DNA from: Gp7-AA10 sp035636095
GTDB taxonomy: Bacteria; Acidobacteriota; Thermoanaerobaculia; Gp7-AA8
Direction of reading: 5' to 3'
NCBI GenBank assembly: GCA_035636095.1
Contig: DASPZU010000092.1
Span: forward strand, 1-14,500
DNA: 14,500 nucleotides
Shown piece after piece: positions 1 to 6,682 of this stretch (the first letter of the stretch is position 1; the number at the start of each line of letters is the position of its first letter). The notes beneath the pieces were generated by a model. It saw nothing but the letters and a program-made list of their open reading frames with translations, was not told where the DNA came from and made no database searches. Made by a program: the position numbers and the translations under genes.

Positions 1-1452
1 TGGCGCGACGGCCAGCCGCTGCTGGTCGCATCGCGACAGTTTCCACGCGCCGGTGCGCAGCCGCGCACTGTTGTGTTCGTCCAGCCGATCGACAAAGCCT
101 GGATCGGTCAGCTTCAGGAGCGCGCCGGCATGATCATTCGCGTCGGCCGCGAATCGGATTCGACGCCCAAGCGCAAAGTCAACGTGAATGTCGAAGGCAG
201 CAACGTCGACTTCAACGCCGACGACAGTGACATGGAGGACCTCATCGTCAACTCCATCGGCCGGAAAATCATCTGGGGCGATCTCACCTCTCTGAACGAC
301 TGGAAGTCCGGTCACAGCGACGATGAGCATCAGCTGTTCACGCTGATCATCAACCCCGTTTCGTCGCTGATCCAGTTCTACTTCGGCGCGCGATCGGACC
401 AGTACGTCCGAATCCTCTTCAATGTCATCACCAGTCTGGCTGTGATGTTGCTGTTCATCTACATGATGGCGGCCCTGTTCGCGGCGGTGTTGATCTATTC
501 CATCACCCGGGCCGTCAACCGCATCGAGAAGGGGACGAAAGCCGTCGAGCGCGGCGATTTCAGCTATCGCATCGGAATGAAGCCGCACAATCAGCTCGGC
601 GAGATGGCGCAGTCGTTCGATCGCATGACCGAATCGATCGCCACGCTGCTGACCAACGTCGCCGAGAAAGAGCGCCTGCAGAGCGAGATCGAAATCGCCG
701 CCACCATCCAACGCAATCTGTTGCCGAAGGAAGGCCCGCAATTCCGCGGCGTTTCGTTCTCCGCGCATTTCGAGCCCACGGCCTCGATCGGCGGCGATTA
801 TTACGACGTGTTCAATCTCGACAAGGCAAAGCTGGCGGTCGCCATCGGCGACGTTTCGGGCCACGGCCTGTCGACCGGCCTGGTGATGGCGATGGTCAAG
901 GCCGCCATCACGACACTGGTCGAAGAAGGGGCGGACGAAGAGTCGCTTTTCGAGCGCCTCAACGCGCTGGTGCACGGCTCGACCGAAAAACGCGCTTTCA
1001 TGACACTGGCGTTCACGACTTTCGATCTCGACCGCGGCATCATTCGCCACACCAACGCCGGCCATCTCTATCCCTATATGCTGCGAAAAGGTCAGCCGCC
1101 CACCAGCATCGAACTGCCCTCGCTTCCCCTCGGCGTCCGCTCCAAGATTCGCACGCGGACCGTGGAAGTGAATCTCGAGGAAGGCGACACGCTGGTCTAT
1201 CTGTCCGACGGGATTATCGAAGCGCAGAACGAGCATGGCGATCCGTTCGGATTCGAACAGCTCGAGACACTTCTCAAGCAGGCGGAAGACACATCACCGC
1301 ACGCCATTCGCGATGCGATCCTGGAGGCCGTCGCGCGTCACTCCGGAGCACGACCGGCGGATGATGATCGCACGGTGATGGTGCTTCGTTTCGATCAGTT
1401 CCGCACGGCCGTGACCGCCGCGCCGGAGCTCACGGAAGCAACCGCAGTTTGA
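1..1452 (+). CDS. HAMP-SpoIIE membrane protein phosphatase, 5'-partial
   Basis: The frame is open from the first base of the window, so the true start lies upstream; 483 codons are visible and the stop is TGA at 1450-1452. From the N-terminus there is the end of an extracytoplasmic sensor region (to about residue 140), one transmembrane helix (about 141-167), a HAMP linker (about 168-215) and a PPM-type SpoIIE phosphatase domain (about 227-470). Metal-binding motifs are visible as GGDYYD (264-269), GDVSGHG (283-289) and LSDG (401-404). Proteins of this design dephosphorylate serine/threonine on anti-anti-sigma or other regulators in partner-switching pathways, controlled by a periplasmic signal. 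No partner (STAS protein or anti-sigma kinase) is visible in the window, so the target is unknown. The last 58 nt overlap the convergent lytic transglycosylase gene. Confidence 0.93.
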   Translation, partial: WRDGQPLLVASRQFPRAGAQPRTVVFVQPIDKAWIGQLQERAGMIIRVGRESDSTPKRKVNVNVEGSNVDFNADDSDMEDLIVNSIGRKIIWGDLTSLNDWKSGHSDDEHQLFTLIINPVSSLIQFYFGARSDQYVRILFNVITSLAVMLLFIYMMAALFAAVLIYSITRAVNRIEKGTKAVERGDFSYRIGMKPHNQLGEMAQSFDRMTESIATLLTNVAEKERLQSEIEIAATIQRNLLPKEGPQFRGVSFSAHFEPTASIGGDYYDVFNLDKAKLAVAIGDVSGHGLSTGLVMAMVKAAITTLVEEGADEESLFERLNALVHGSTEKRAFMTLAFTTFDLDRGIIRHTNAGHLYPYMLRKGQPPTSIELPSLPLGVRSKIRTRTVEVNLEEGDTLVYLSDGIIEAQNEHGDPFGFEQLETLLKQAEDTSPHAIRDAILEAVARHSGARPADDDRTVMVLRFDQFRTAVTAAPELTEATAV

Positions 1453-2159
1453 TGTGGCGCAGACACTCCTATCTGCGCCGGCGCAGGCAAGAGTGCCTGC
1501 GCCACACGTCTGATGTAGTGCAACGTCTCGCGGAACGGCGGCACGCCGCTGTACTTCGAGACGTTTCCTTCGCCGGCGTTGTAGGCCGCCACCGCCAGGT
1601 CGGCGTTTTCCGAGAATGTGTCGAGCAGCCAGCGCAGGTAGCGTGCACCGCCATTGATGTTGGCCCTGGCATTGAATGCATCGAGGACGCCGAAGCGCTC
1701 GGCGGTCGCCGGCATCAACTGCATCAGCCCACGCGCGCCCTTGTTCGAGATCTCGCGCGGATTGAAATCCGACTCGGCCTTGATGACGGCTGAGATCAAC
1801 GCCGCGTCGACGTCGAATTTCTTTCCAGCCTCGACGATCAGCTTGTCGTACTTGGAGCGGAAGATCGGCCCGCGCTTGGCGTCGTAATGCCACGACTGCT
1901 TCGGAAAGACGCCTTCCTCGATCATCTTCTTCACTTCCGGCGCTGCTTCCATCTCGATCACTTCGTCGTCGAGGATGCGCTCGATGCGCGTGAGCGCCAT
2001 GGTCATCGCGCCGCCGTTCTTGAAGGTGAGCTGGATTGCGTTCTGGTCCACGAGCTTGTACCCGCTGATCTTCATCGAACGGCCGTCGGTGAACAGCGCA
2101 ATGCTCGCGCTCGCTCGAGAGGCGCACAAGAATGCGGCGAGCGCGGCAATTTTCTTCAT
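1395..2159 (-). CDS. Secreted lytic transglycosylase, SLT family
   Basis: The 254-aa product begins with a signal peptide (MKKIAALAAFLCASRASA). A short N-terminal region (about 25-75) is followed by a Slt-type domain at about 103-215: the catalytic Glu is E129 in AESDFNP, with GLMQLMP at 144-150, AYNAGEGNV at 192-200 and RETLHYIRRV at 210-219. Such enzymes cleave the MurNAc-GlcNAc bond of peptidoglycan in the periplasm. ATG at 2159 is chosen because the signal peptide starts there; an in-frame TTG six codons upstream (2177) is less likely. No good ribosome-binding site is visible. It is last in the run after xerD, 36 nt downstream. The C-terminus is odd: residues about 219-236 are encoded by a double-hairpin repeat (1453-1506), and the last 19 residues overlap the convergent phosphatase gene. 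The ancestral protein may have ended near residue 220. Confidence 0.92.
   Translation of the reverse strand: MKKIAALAAFLCASRASASIALFTDGRSMKISGYKLVDQNAIQLTFKNGGAMTMALTRIERILDDEVIEMEAAPEVKKMIEEGVFPKQSWHYDAKRGPIFRSKYDKLIVEAGKKFDVDAALISAVIKAESDFNPREISNKGARGLMQLMPATAERFGVLDAFNARANINGGARYLRWLLDTFSENADLAVAAYNAGEGNVSKYSGVPPFRETLHYIRRVAQALLPAPAQIGVSAPHQTAVASVSSGAAVTAVRN
1453..1506. repeat. Double-hairpin palindromic repeat, copy 1
   Basis: There are two adjoining 27-nt units (1453-1479 and 1480-1506). Each contains its own hairpin: GGCGCAGA/TCTGCGCC (8 bp) in the left unit and GGCGCAGGCA/TGCCTGCGCC (10 bp, loop AGAG) in the right. The two units are also inverted copies of each other with four mismatches in 27, bounded by TGTGGCGCAG and CTGCGCCACA. 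It starts directly after the phosphatase stop codon and lies inside the 3' end of the transglycosylase reading frame. The design resembles REP/BIME elements. There is no T-tract, so it is not a classical terminator, although it could slow or protect the two converging transcripts. Confidence 0.85.
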
Positions 2160-2195
2160 TGGACCGACAGGCGACAACCGGGAACCGGCAACCGA

Positions 2196-3092
2196 TTATG
2201 CCCGTGGATGGTACTGATCGTACATTTTCTGCAGCCGGGCCCTCGAGACGTGCGTGTAGATCTGGGTCGTCGAGATATCGGAGTGGCCAAGCATCAATTG
2301 GACGGATCGAAGGTCCGCACCGTTCTCCAGAAGATGGGTTGCAAAGGAATGGCGCAAGACATGCGGGGAGATATGAGCTTTGATTCCTGCCTGCCGCGCG
2401 TATTTGACGACCTTCATCCAGAAGGTCTGACGCGTCATGGGACGGCCGCGATTCGTCAGGAACAGATAGACACTGTCGACGGCCGGCCGGCCGCGCTCAA
2501 TGTACGCGGTGATCGCGTTTCGAGCAGAATCGCCGAACGGCACGATGCGCTCCTTCGATCCTTTGCCGAACGTTCGTAGAAAACCGGCGTCGAGGACGAC
2601 ATCCTCGACTTTCACCTTGATCAGCTCCGACACGCGCAGGCCGGTGGCGTAGAGAAGCTCGAGCATGGCTGCATCGCGCAGGCCGTCCGGTTTGGTGCGA
2701 TCCGGAGCGTTCAGAAGGTCATCGACCTCCGATGGATGGAGCGATTTCGGCAGCGTCGACCACAGTTTCGGATTATCGAGGTTCTCGGTCGGATCGTGTT
2801 GGAGGTGCCTCTCGGCCACCAGGAAGCGGAAGAACCCGCGCAGTGCTGCCAGCGCGCGGGCAACCGATCGTGCCGAGATGCCGCTCGATCGTAGCGATTG
2901 GATGTGGCGGACGATGTTCTGTCTCTTCACCGATTCCAGCGGATGCTGGTCGAGCCATTTTCCGAATCGGCGCAGATCGGTGGCGTAGGAGCTCAGCGAA
3001 TTTTTTGCGAGTCCTTTTTCGACGGCCAGGTAATCGAGATAGATCGGCAGGTAGGTCGAGAAAAATGGCGTTTCAGGCGCGTTGCGCTTCAT
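2196..3092 (-). CDS. xerD: Tyrosine recombinase XerD
   Basis: The 298-aa product has a SAM-like N-terminal core-binding domain (about 8-95) and a phage-integrase catalytic domain (about 115-290). All active-site residues are visible: R153 in ATGLRVSEL, K177 in GKGSKER, H244 and R247 in HVLRHSFATH, H270 in LGHSDIS and nucleophile Y279 in TQIYTHV. The last four fall at the same numbers as in E. coli XerD. Paired Xer recombinases resolve chromosome dimers at dif near the septum. Length and the LGHSDISTTQIYTHV block favour XerD over XerC, but no partner gene is in the window. ATG at 3092 fits the usual family N-terminus; the frame continues 40 codons upstream into lipA with no conserved content. 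It overlaps lipA by 20 nt, implying co-transcription. There is no excisionase or att site nearby, so it is read as the housekeeping enzyme and not a mobile-element integrase. Confidence 0.92.
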   Translation of the reverse strand: MKRNAPETPFFSTYLPIYLDYLAVEKGLAKNSLSSYATDLRRFGKWLDQHPLESVKRQNIVRHIQSLRSSGISARSVARALAALRGFFRFLVAERHLQHDPTENLDNPKLWSTLPKSLHPSEVDDLLNAPDRTKPDGLRDAAMLELLYATGLRVSELIKVKVEDVVLDAGFLRTFGKGSKERIVPFGDSARNAITAYIERGRPAVDSVYLFLTNRGRPMTRQTFWMKVVKYARQAGIKAHISPHVLRHSFATHLLENGADLRSVQLMLGHSDISTTQIYTHVSRARLQKMYDQYHPRA

Positions 3093-3939
3093 CAGCCACC
3101 AGGTCGGCCATGTAGGAGCTGCGCACGAACGGTCCGGCGAAGACCGCATGAAATCCGAGGGATTCACCGATGGCGCGGTAGTCGTCGAAGACTTTCGGAT
3201 GCACGTACTCAACGACCTCGAGCTTCTCGCGCTTGGGCTGCAGATATTGACCGATGGTGAGAATCTGGCAGCCGCTGTCGAGAAGTCTCTCCATCACTTC
3301 GATGACTTCGTCGCGACGCTCGCCAAATCCCAGCATGAATCCCGATTTTGTGACGATGGTCGCGTCGCGACGTTTCACTTCACGCAGCAGCGCCAGCGAC
3401 CGCTCGAAACGCGAGCCCGGCCGCACGTAATCGTAGAGGCGCGGGACGGTTTCGACGTTATGGTTGTAGTAGTCCGGCCTGGCGTCGACGACGTTGTGGA
3501 TGGCCTCGATGTTCCCTCGAAAATCGGGCGTCAAAACCTCGACCGCTGCCTCCGGGAGCGTAGTGCGAAGCGCGCGAATCGTTGCGGCGAACTGAGGTGC
3601 TCCGCCGTCGGCGAGATCGTCGCGCGTCACCGACGTGACGACAACGTGACGCAACCGCATCCGCCGGGCCGCCTCGGCCACCGATGCCGGTTCGTCCATC
3701 GACGGCGGCGCATATGGACGCCCGGTCGTGACATTGCAGAATCCGCACGACCGCGTGCAGATGTCGCCCAGGATCATGAAGGTGGCGGTGCCGCGCGAGA
3801 AACATTCGGTGCGATTGGGGCAGGCCAGCGACTCGCACACCGAATGCAGCGATTTCTCGCGCAGCAGCGACTTGACTTCGTGCAGCTCCGCGAGATTGAT
3901 CCGCTTTTCGCGGATCCAGGAAGGCAGACGAGCACTCAC
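3073..3939 (-). CDS. lipA: Lipoyl synthase
   Basis: This radical-SAM enzyme inserts two sulfurs into protein-bound octanoyl groups to make the lipoyl cofactor of pyruvate and 2-oxoglutarate dehydrogenases and the glycine cleavage system. The 288-aa product carries both cluster motifs: the auxiliary CX4CX5C (C35, C40, C46 in CESLACPNRTEC) and the radical-SAM CX3CX2C (C61, C65, C68 in CTRSCGFC). The C-terminal RSSY motif (273-276), whose serine binds the auxiliary cluster, is present. Length is typical. The start is GTG at 3939, matching the family N-terminus (LPSWIREK); no clear Shine-Dalgarno sequence precedes it. It lies between carD (73 nt upstream, with a palindromic repeat in the gap) and xerD (20-nt overlap). 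No lipB is visible in the window. Confidence 0.97.
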   Translation of the reverse strand: MSARLPSWIREKRINLAELHEVKSLLREKSLHSVCESLACPNRTECFSRGTATFMILGDICTRSCGFCNVTTGRPYAPPSMDEPASVAEAARRMRLRHVVVTSVTRDDLADGGAPQFAATIRALRTTLPEAAVEVLTPDFRGNIEAIHNVVDARPDYYNHNVETVPRLYDYVRPGSRFERSLALLREVKRRDATIVTKSGFMLGFGERRDEVIEVMERLLDSGCQILTIGQYLQPKREKLEVVEYVHPKVFDDYRAIGESLGFHAVFAGPFVRSSYMADLVADEAQRA

Positions 3940-3956
3940 GAAGAAACGGTAGCACA

Positions 3957-4007
3957 GTGGAGCACCGGCGACTCGCCGGTGCGCCGCCGAGGTCGGCGGC
4001 GCTCCAC
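3957..4007. repeat. Double-hairpin palindromic repeat, copy 2
   Basis: A 51-nt element in the carD-lipA gap. Outer arms GTGGAGC (3957-3963) and GCTCCAC (4001-4007) are perfectly complementary and enclose two hairpins: ACCGGCG-ACT-CGCCGGT (3964-3980) and GCCGCCGA-GG-TCGGCGGC (3983-4000). Extending into the arms lengthens these to 9 and 10 bp, so the element can fold as a cruciform-like or three-way structure. The architecture matches copies 1 and 3, but the base sequence differs. Being in a polar intergenic position, it may stabilise the upstream carD mRNA or reduce lipA expression. Confidence 0.88.
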
Positions 4008-4012
4008 AAACC

Positions 4013-4537
4013 TCAGTGTCCCGGCGCGACCAGCGATTTCTCCAGCGACTTCTGGATCTGCTTCTCCGCCTCGACTTCCGGAATGCCCTTCACGATGGCC
4101 ACTTCGGAGACCAGCAGGTATTTCGCGCGGTCGTACATCTTCTTTTCGCGGAACGAGAGGCTTTTCTTTTTCGAGACTTCGTTGAGGTTCTTGAGGACTT
4201 CGGCCACGTCTTCCAGGCGGCCGGTTTTCATCTTTTCCATGTTCTCGCGGTAGCGGCCCTTCCAATCGGTATGGCTCTTGGTGACCCGTGCCTCCAGGAG
4301 GCTGAACAGGCTCTTGATTTCTTTCTGCTGGTACAGGCGTCGGAGACCGACGCGATCGGTGTTCTGGGTCGGCACCATCAGACGCGAGTTATTTCCAATA
4401 AGGCGCAGATGGTAATAAGTATCGTCCGCTCCCATTCCCATGATCGCGGACTCTCCGATCTGCTCAACGACCGTCACGCCGTGGTTTGGATAAACGAGCT
4501 TTTCTCCGACCTTGAAACTCATTTTCGCAGTTGACAA
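4013..4537 (-). CDS. carD: CarD/CdnL-family transcription regulator
   Basis: The 174-aa product has an N-terminal RNA-polymerase-interaction domain of the CarD/CdnL/TRCF type (about 6-65; VGEKLVYPNHGVTVVEQI, then YYHLRL and LMVPTQN) and a helical, basic C-terminal domain (about 75-165; SLSFREKKMYDRAKYLLVSEVA). Family members bind the RNA polymerase beta subunit, stabilise open complexes and are often essential for rRNA and growth control. The TTG at 4537 is chosen because GGAG (4544-4547) lies 6 nt upstream of it. ATG at 4522, giving the family-typical MSFKVG start, would sit too far from that site but cannot be excluded. A sigma70-type promoter lies just upstream, making carD the first gene of the carD-lipA-xerD-transglycosylase run. 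Confidence 0.94.
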   Translation of the reverse strand: MSTAKMSFKVGEKLVYPNHGVTVVEQIGESAIMGMGADDTYYHLRLIGNNSRLMVPTQNTDRVGLRRLYQQKEIKSLFSLLEARVTKSHTDWKGRYRENMEKMKTGRLEDVAEVLKNLNEVSKKKSLSFREKKMYDRAKYLLVSEVAIVKGIPEVEAEKQIQKSLEKSLVAPGH

Positions 4538-4581
4538 AGACGACTCCTTTCGGATTCAGACAGGTCTCTGAAGGGAACGGG

Positions 4582-4611
4582 ATTCTAAACCACCGAGGCG
4601 GAAAGCGTCAA
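4582..4611 (-). promoter_or_regulatory. Sigma70-type promoter of the carD run
   Basis: On the minus strand, TTGACG (4606-4611) is followed by an 18-bp spacer and TAGAAT (4582-4587), each differing from consensus at one base. Transcription would start near 4575 and leave a leader of roughly 37 nt containing GGAG before the TTG start of carD. The -35 box lies 9 bp past the stop codon of the preceding secreted-protein gene, so it fits an independent promoter separating the two minus-strand runs. Confidence 0.72.
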
Positions 4612-4619
4612 CGTTTCCC

Positions 4620-5486
4620 TCAGTGCGTGCGCAATTTTCTAACGAGCTGATGCAGTCGCTCGAGTCCCTGTCGTCGCTCGCTTTCGGTGCCGGTCAGGAG
4701 GTCTTCAATCGCCTGCAACTCCGCGTAGAGCTCCTGTGTGGCGGCGGGCGCCTCGCCCGCCGCTGTGCGGGCGGGGGCGCCCGCACCCACACTTGGACTC
4801 AGATCGTTGACCATTCGCGCCGCCATGGCGCGAATCGAAGGGACGTCGTCGTGATCGAGCGCGCGAAGAATGGCCTTGGCGCTCGCGACGGCGTCGGCAT
4901 ACGGGCTGTCGGGATTATCGAAAACTCGCGCTTGCACGAGTGTTAGAACGAGATTTCCGTAACCGTTTTTTTCATCGGCGTGTGCGAACAGGCGCACCGT
5001 AGCCTGCTTCGCGATCGCTTCGAAGTCGACACTCTTGTTCTGTCCCGGCTCGAGCCAGGTCTCGAGCTTCATCGTTTGCGTTTTCTGTGTGCCGCTTACG
5101 GGGAGGTAATCGATCTCGAGGTGATCGAGATACACATGGCGGTTTTTCGTCATCAGCATCATGCGGCGCGAGGGGGACTCGATCTGCAGCTTGTAGACAA
5201 AGGATCCGCGGATCTCGATGGTTTGATCTTTCGTCCCGACCGAAGTTGACTGAGTGATCCGGCCTGAGTCGAAGCGCTCGAAGCCGGCGTATTCGTAGGT
5301 TGCATCACTCCTCCGGCCGCGCAACGTTTCGATGTCCTCATTGAGGATGCGGCGCATCAGGTCGTGAGGCATGTCGCGCTTGCTGGCGGCCGCGACTCGG
5401 TCGATCGCCTTTGCGTCGTCGATGACGCGCGCGATTGGCACTTCCACCGCCACAGCCGCCAGGATGAAAGCCAGGATCATCATCAT
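4620..5486 (-). CDS. Secreted protein of unknown function
   Basis: I do not recognise this family. The 288-aa product starts with a hydrophobic signal peptide (MMMILAFILAAVAVEVPIA), then an acidic-basic helical part (about 22-60), a beta-rich middle (about 65-185) with alternating hydrophobic residues (SFVYKLQIE, HVYLDHLEIDYLP, MKLETWLEPGQ), and a helical C-terminal tail (about 252-288) rich in Leu, Glu and Arg. The first of three consecutive ATGs (5486) is chosen because GGAG at 5492-5495 is 5 nt upstream and it gives a 4-nt ATGA overlap with the deoB stop. Later ATGs at 5483 and 5480 would work too. Residues about 232-251 (GAGAPARTAAGEAPAA) are encoded by a double-hairpin repeat and look like an inserted low-complexity linker. 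Coupling to deoB suggests co-expression but gives no functional clue. Confidence 0.8.
   Translation of the reverse strand: MMMILAFILAAVAVEVPIARVIDDAKAIDRVAAASKRDMPHDLMRRILNEDIETLRGRRSDATYEYAGFERFDSGRITQSTSVGTKDQTIEIRGSFVYKLQIESPSRRMMLMTKNRHVYLDHLEIDYLPVSGTQKTQTMKLETWLEPGQNKSVDFEAIAKQATVRLFAHADEKNGYGNLVLTLVQARVFDNPDSPYADAVASAKAILRALDHDDVPSIRAMAARMVNDLSPSVGAGAPARTAAGEAPAATQELYAELQAIEDLLTGTESERRQGLERLHQLVRKLRTH
4736..4792. repeat. Double-hairpin palindromic repeat, copy 3, inside a CDS
   Basis: A 57-nt element. Outer arms GTGTG (4736-4740) and CACAC (4788-4792) enclose two perfect hairpins: a 10-bp stem GCGGCGGGCG/CGCCCGCCGC with loop CCT (4741-4763) and a 9-bp stem GTGCGGGCG/CGCCCGCAC with loop GGGG (4765-4786). 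It is wholly inside the unknown secreted-protein gene, keeps the frame open, and encodes an Ala/Gly/Pro-rich linker before the C-terminal helix. It has the same layout as the elements at 1453-1506 and 3957-4007. Confidence 0.87.
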
Positions 5487-6646
5487 TGCAACTCCGGAAG
5501 AGCACTTTTGCCGGGAAATCCTTCTCCGGAAATCCCGAGGTGGTCGCAGATGGTTGCGCCGAGGTCGGCGAATGTGCGGCGGGTTCCAAGGTCGTGCGCC
5601 TGCACAACCCGCGGCCCGGCGATCAGAAACGGTACGTACTCGCGGGTGTGATCCGTTGAGACATCGGTCGGATCGCATCCGTGATCGGCGGTGATGAACA
5701 GGAGATCGTCCTTCCGCAATGTTTTCAACAGCTGGGCGAGCTCCTGATCGAAAGTCTCGAGCGCCCGGGCGTAGCCGGGCGCGTCGTTGCGGTGGCCGTA
5801 CTTCGAATCGAAATCGACCAGGTTGGTGAAGACGAATTCGGCGTCCGATTCTTTCACGAGGTCAATTGTCTTGCGCATGCCGTCGGAGTTCGACTCGGTG
5901 CGAATTTCCTGGTCGATGCCGACCCGATCGAAGATGTCCGCGATTTTTCCAAGGCCGATGACCCGCCTGCCGGACCTGTGTGCGCGCTCGACGACCGTCT
6001 CGCCGGTCGGCCGCACGGAAAAGTCCTTGCGATTCGCGGTCCGTTTGAAGTGACCGCGTCCCGTGCCGACGAATGGCCGCGCGATGATGCGTCCGACGTT
6101 GTGCTGGCCGCGCATCAGCTCGCGAGCGATCGCGCAAATGTTCCACAGTTCCTGGACCGGAATCACTTCCTCGTGCCCCGCGACCTGAAACACCGAATCG
6201 GCCGATGTGTAGACGATCGGAAATCCGGTTCGCATCTGCTCTTCGCCGAGCTCGTCAAGGATCACCGTGCCCGACGCCGGCTTGTTTCCCAGCGTTTTTC
6301 GACCGATGCGACGCTCGTATTCCGCGATCACGTCCTTCGGAAATCCATGCGGATAGGTGCGGAACGGATCTTTGACGATGAGTCCCATCATCTCCCAATG
6401 CCCGGTGGTGGTGTCCTTGCCGGCGCTGATTTCCGCCATCCGGCCGAACGCGCTTTGGGGCCGCTCATCGCTGGCCGGCCTGGGCAGCGTGTGCAGCAGG
6501 CCGAGTCGCGTCAGGTTCGGCAGCTTCGGATGCTGACTCTCGAGCACATGCCCGAGCGTGTTGGAGCCTTCATCGCCGAAATCTTTTGCATCCGGCAACT
6601 CGCCGACGCCGAGGGAATCGCAGACGAGGACGATGGCTCTCGCCAT
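5483..6646 (-). CDS. deoB: Phosphopentomutase
   Basis: This alkaline-phosphatase-superfamily enzyme interconverts (deoxy)ribose-1-phosphate and (deoxy)ribose-5-phosphate, feeding sugars from nucleoside breakdown into central metabolism. The 387-aa length is normal. Motifs: CDSLGVGELPDA with metal-binding D10, KDTTTGHWEMMG (77-88) with the threonine that carries the phosphate, and the C-terminal metal site in ITADHGCDPTD and STDHTREYVP. ATG at 6646 matches the family start (ARAIVLVCDSLGVG). There is no Shine-Dalgarno sequence, because a GGGATGA-type heptamer repeat (6650-6680) comes to within 3 nt of the start codon. It follows deoA and the S23-type gene on the same strand and overlaps the secreted-protein gene by 4 nt. 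Confidence 0.96.
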   Translation of the reverse strand: MARAIVLVCDSLGVGELPDAKDFGDEGSNTLGHVLESQHPKLPNLTRLGLLHTLPRPASDERPQSAFGRMAEISAGKDTTTGHWEMMGLIVKDPFRTYPHGFPKDVIAEYERRIGRKTLGNKPASGTVILDELGEEQMRTGFPIVYTSADSVFQVAGHEEVIPVQELWNICAIARELMRGQHNVGRIIARPFVGTGRGHFKRTANRKDFSVRPTGETVVERAHRSGRRVIGLGKIADIFDRVGIDQEIRTESNSDGMRKTIDLVKESDAEFVFTNLVDFDSKYGHRNDAPGYARALETFDQELAQLLKTLRKDDLLFITADHGCDPTDVSTDHTREYVPFLIAGPRVVQAHDLGTRRTFADLGATICDHLGISGEGFPGKSALPELQ

Positions 6647-6649
6647 TTT

Positions 6650-6680
6650 AGGGATGAAGGATGAGGGATGAGGGATGAAT
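6650..6680. repeat. GGGATGA heptamer repeat, deoB-side copy
   Basis: On the plus strand there are four tandem heptamers: GGGATGA, AGGATGA, GGGATGA and GGGATGA, preceded by A and followed by AT. All 31 bases recur exactly (as reverse complement in window coordinates) at 9078-9108 before queE. Bases 6664-6678 (AGGGATGAGGGATGA) are the perfect reverse complement of 7041-7055 on the other side of the S23-type gene. The repeat fills almost the whole gap between the S23 stop (6683) and the deoB start (6646). Confidence 0.9.
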
Positions 6681-6682
6681 GG

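Noticed and set aside
1453..1506. A Rho-independent terminator between the convergent genes
   Set aside because: The stems are strong but no T-run follows on either strand; the internal doubled symmetry and similar elements elsewhere fit a repeat family better.
1294..2127. A 277-codon open frame on the minus strand
   Set aside because: It is a frame-shifted shadow of the lytic transglycosylase with an Arg-rich, motif-free translation.
2196..3092. An integrase marking a genomic island
   Set aside because: The gene is in a housekeeping run, has XerD length and residue spacing, and no tRNA, att repeat, excisionase or phage gene is nearby.
3093..3212. A 40-codon upstream extension of xerD
   Set aside because: It overlaps lipA, has Ser/Thr/Trp-rich low-quality sequence, and the 298-aa form already matches XerD length and residue numbering.
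3082..4185. A 367-codon open frame on the plus strand
   Set aside because: It lies antisense to lipA and carD, which have complete family motifs; its translation is Arg/His-rich with no domain, typical of a GC-rich shadow frame.
5681..6664. A 327-codon open frame on the plus strand
   Set aside because: It is the antisense of deoB, whose motifs and length are intact.
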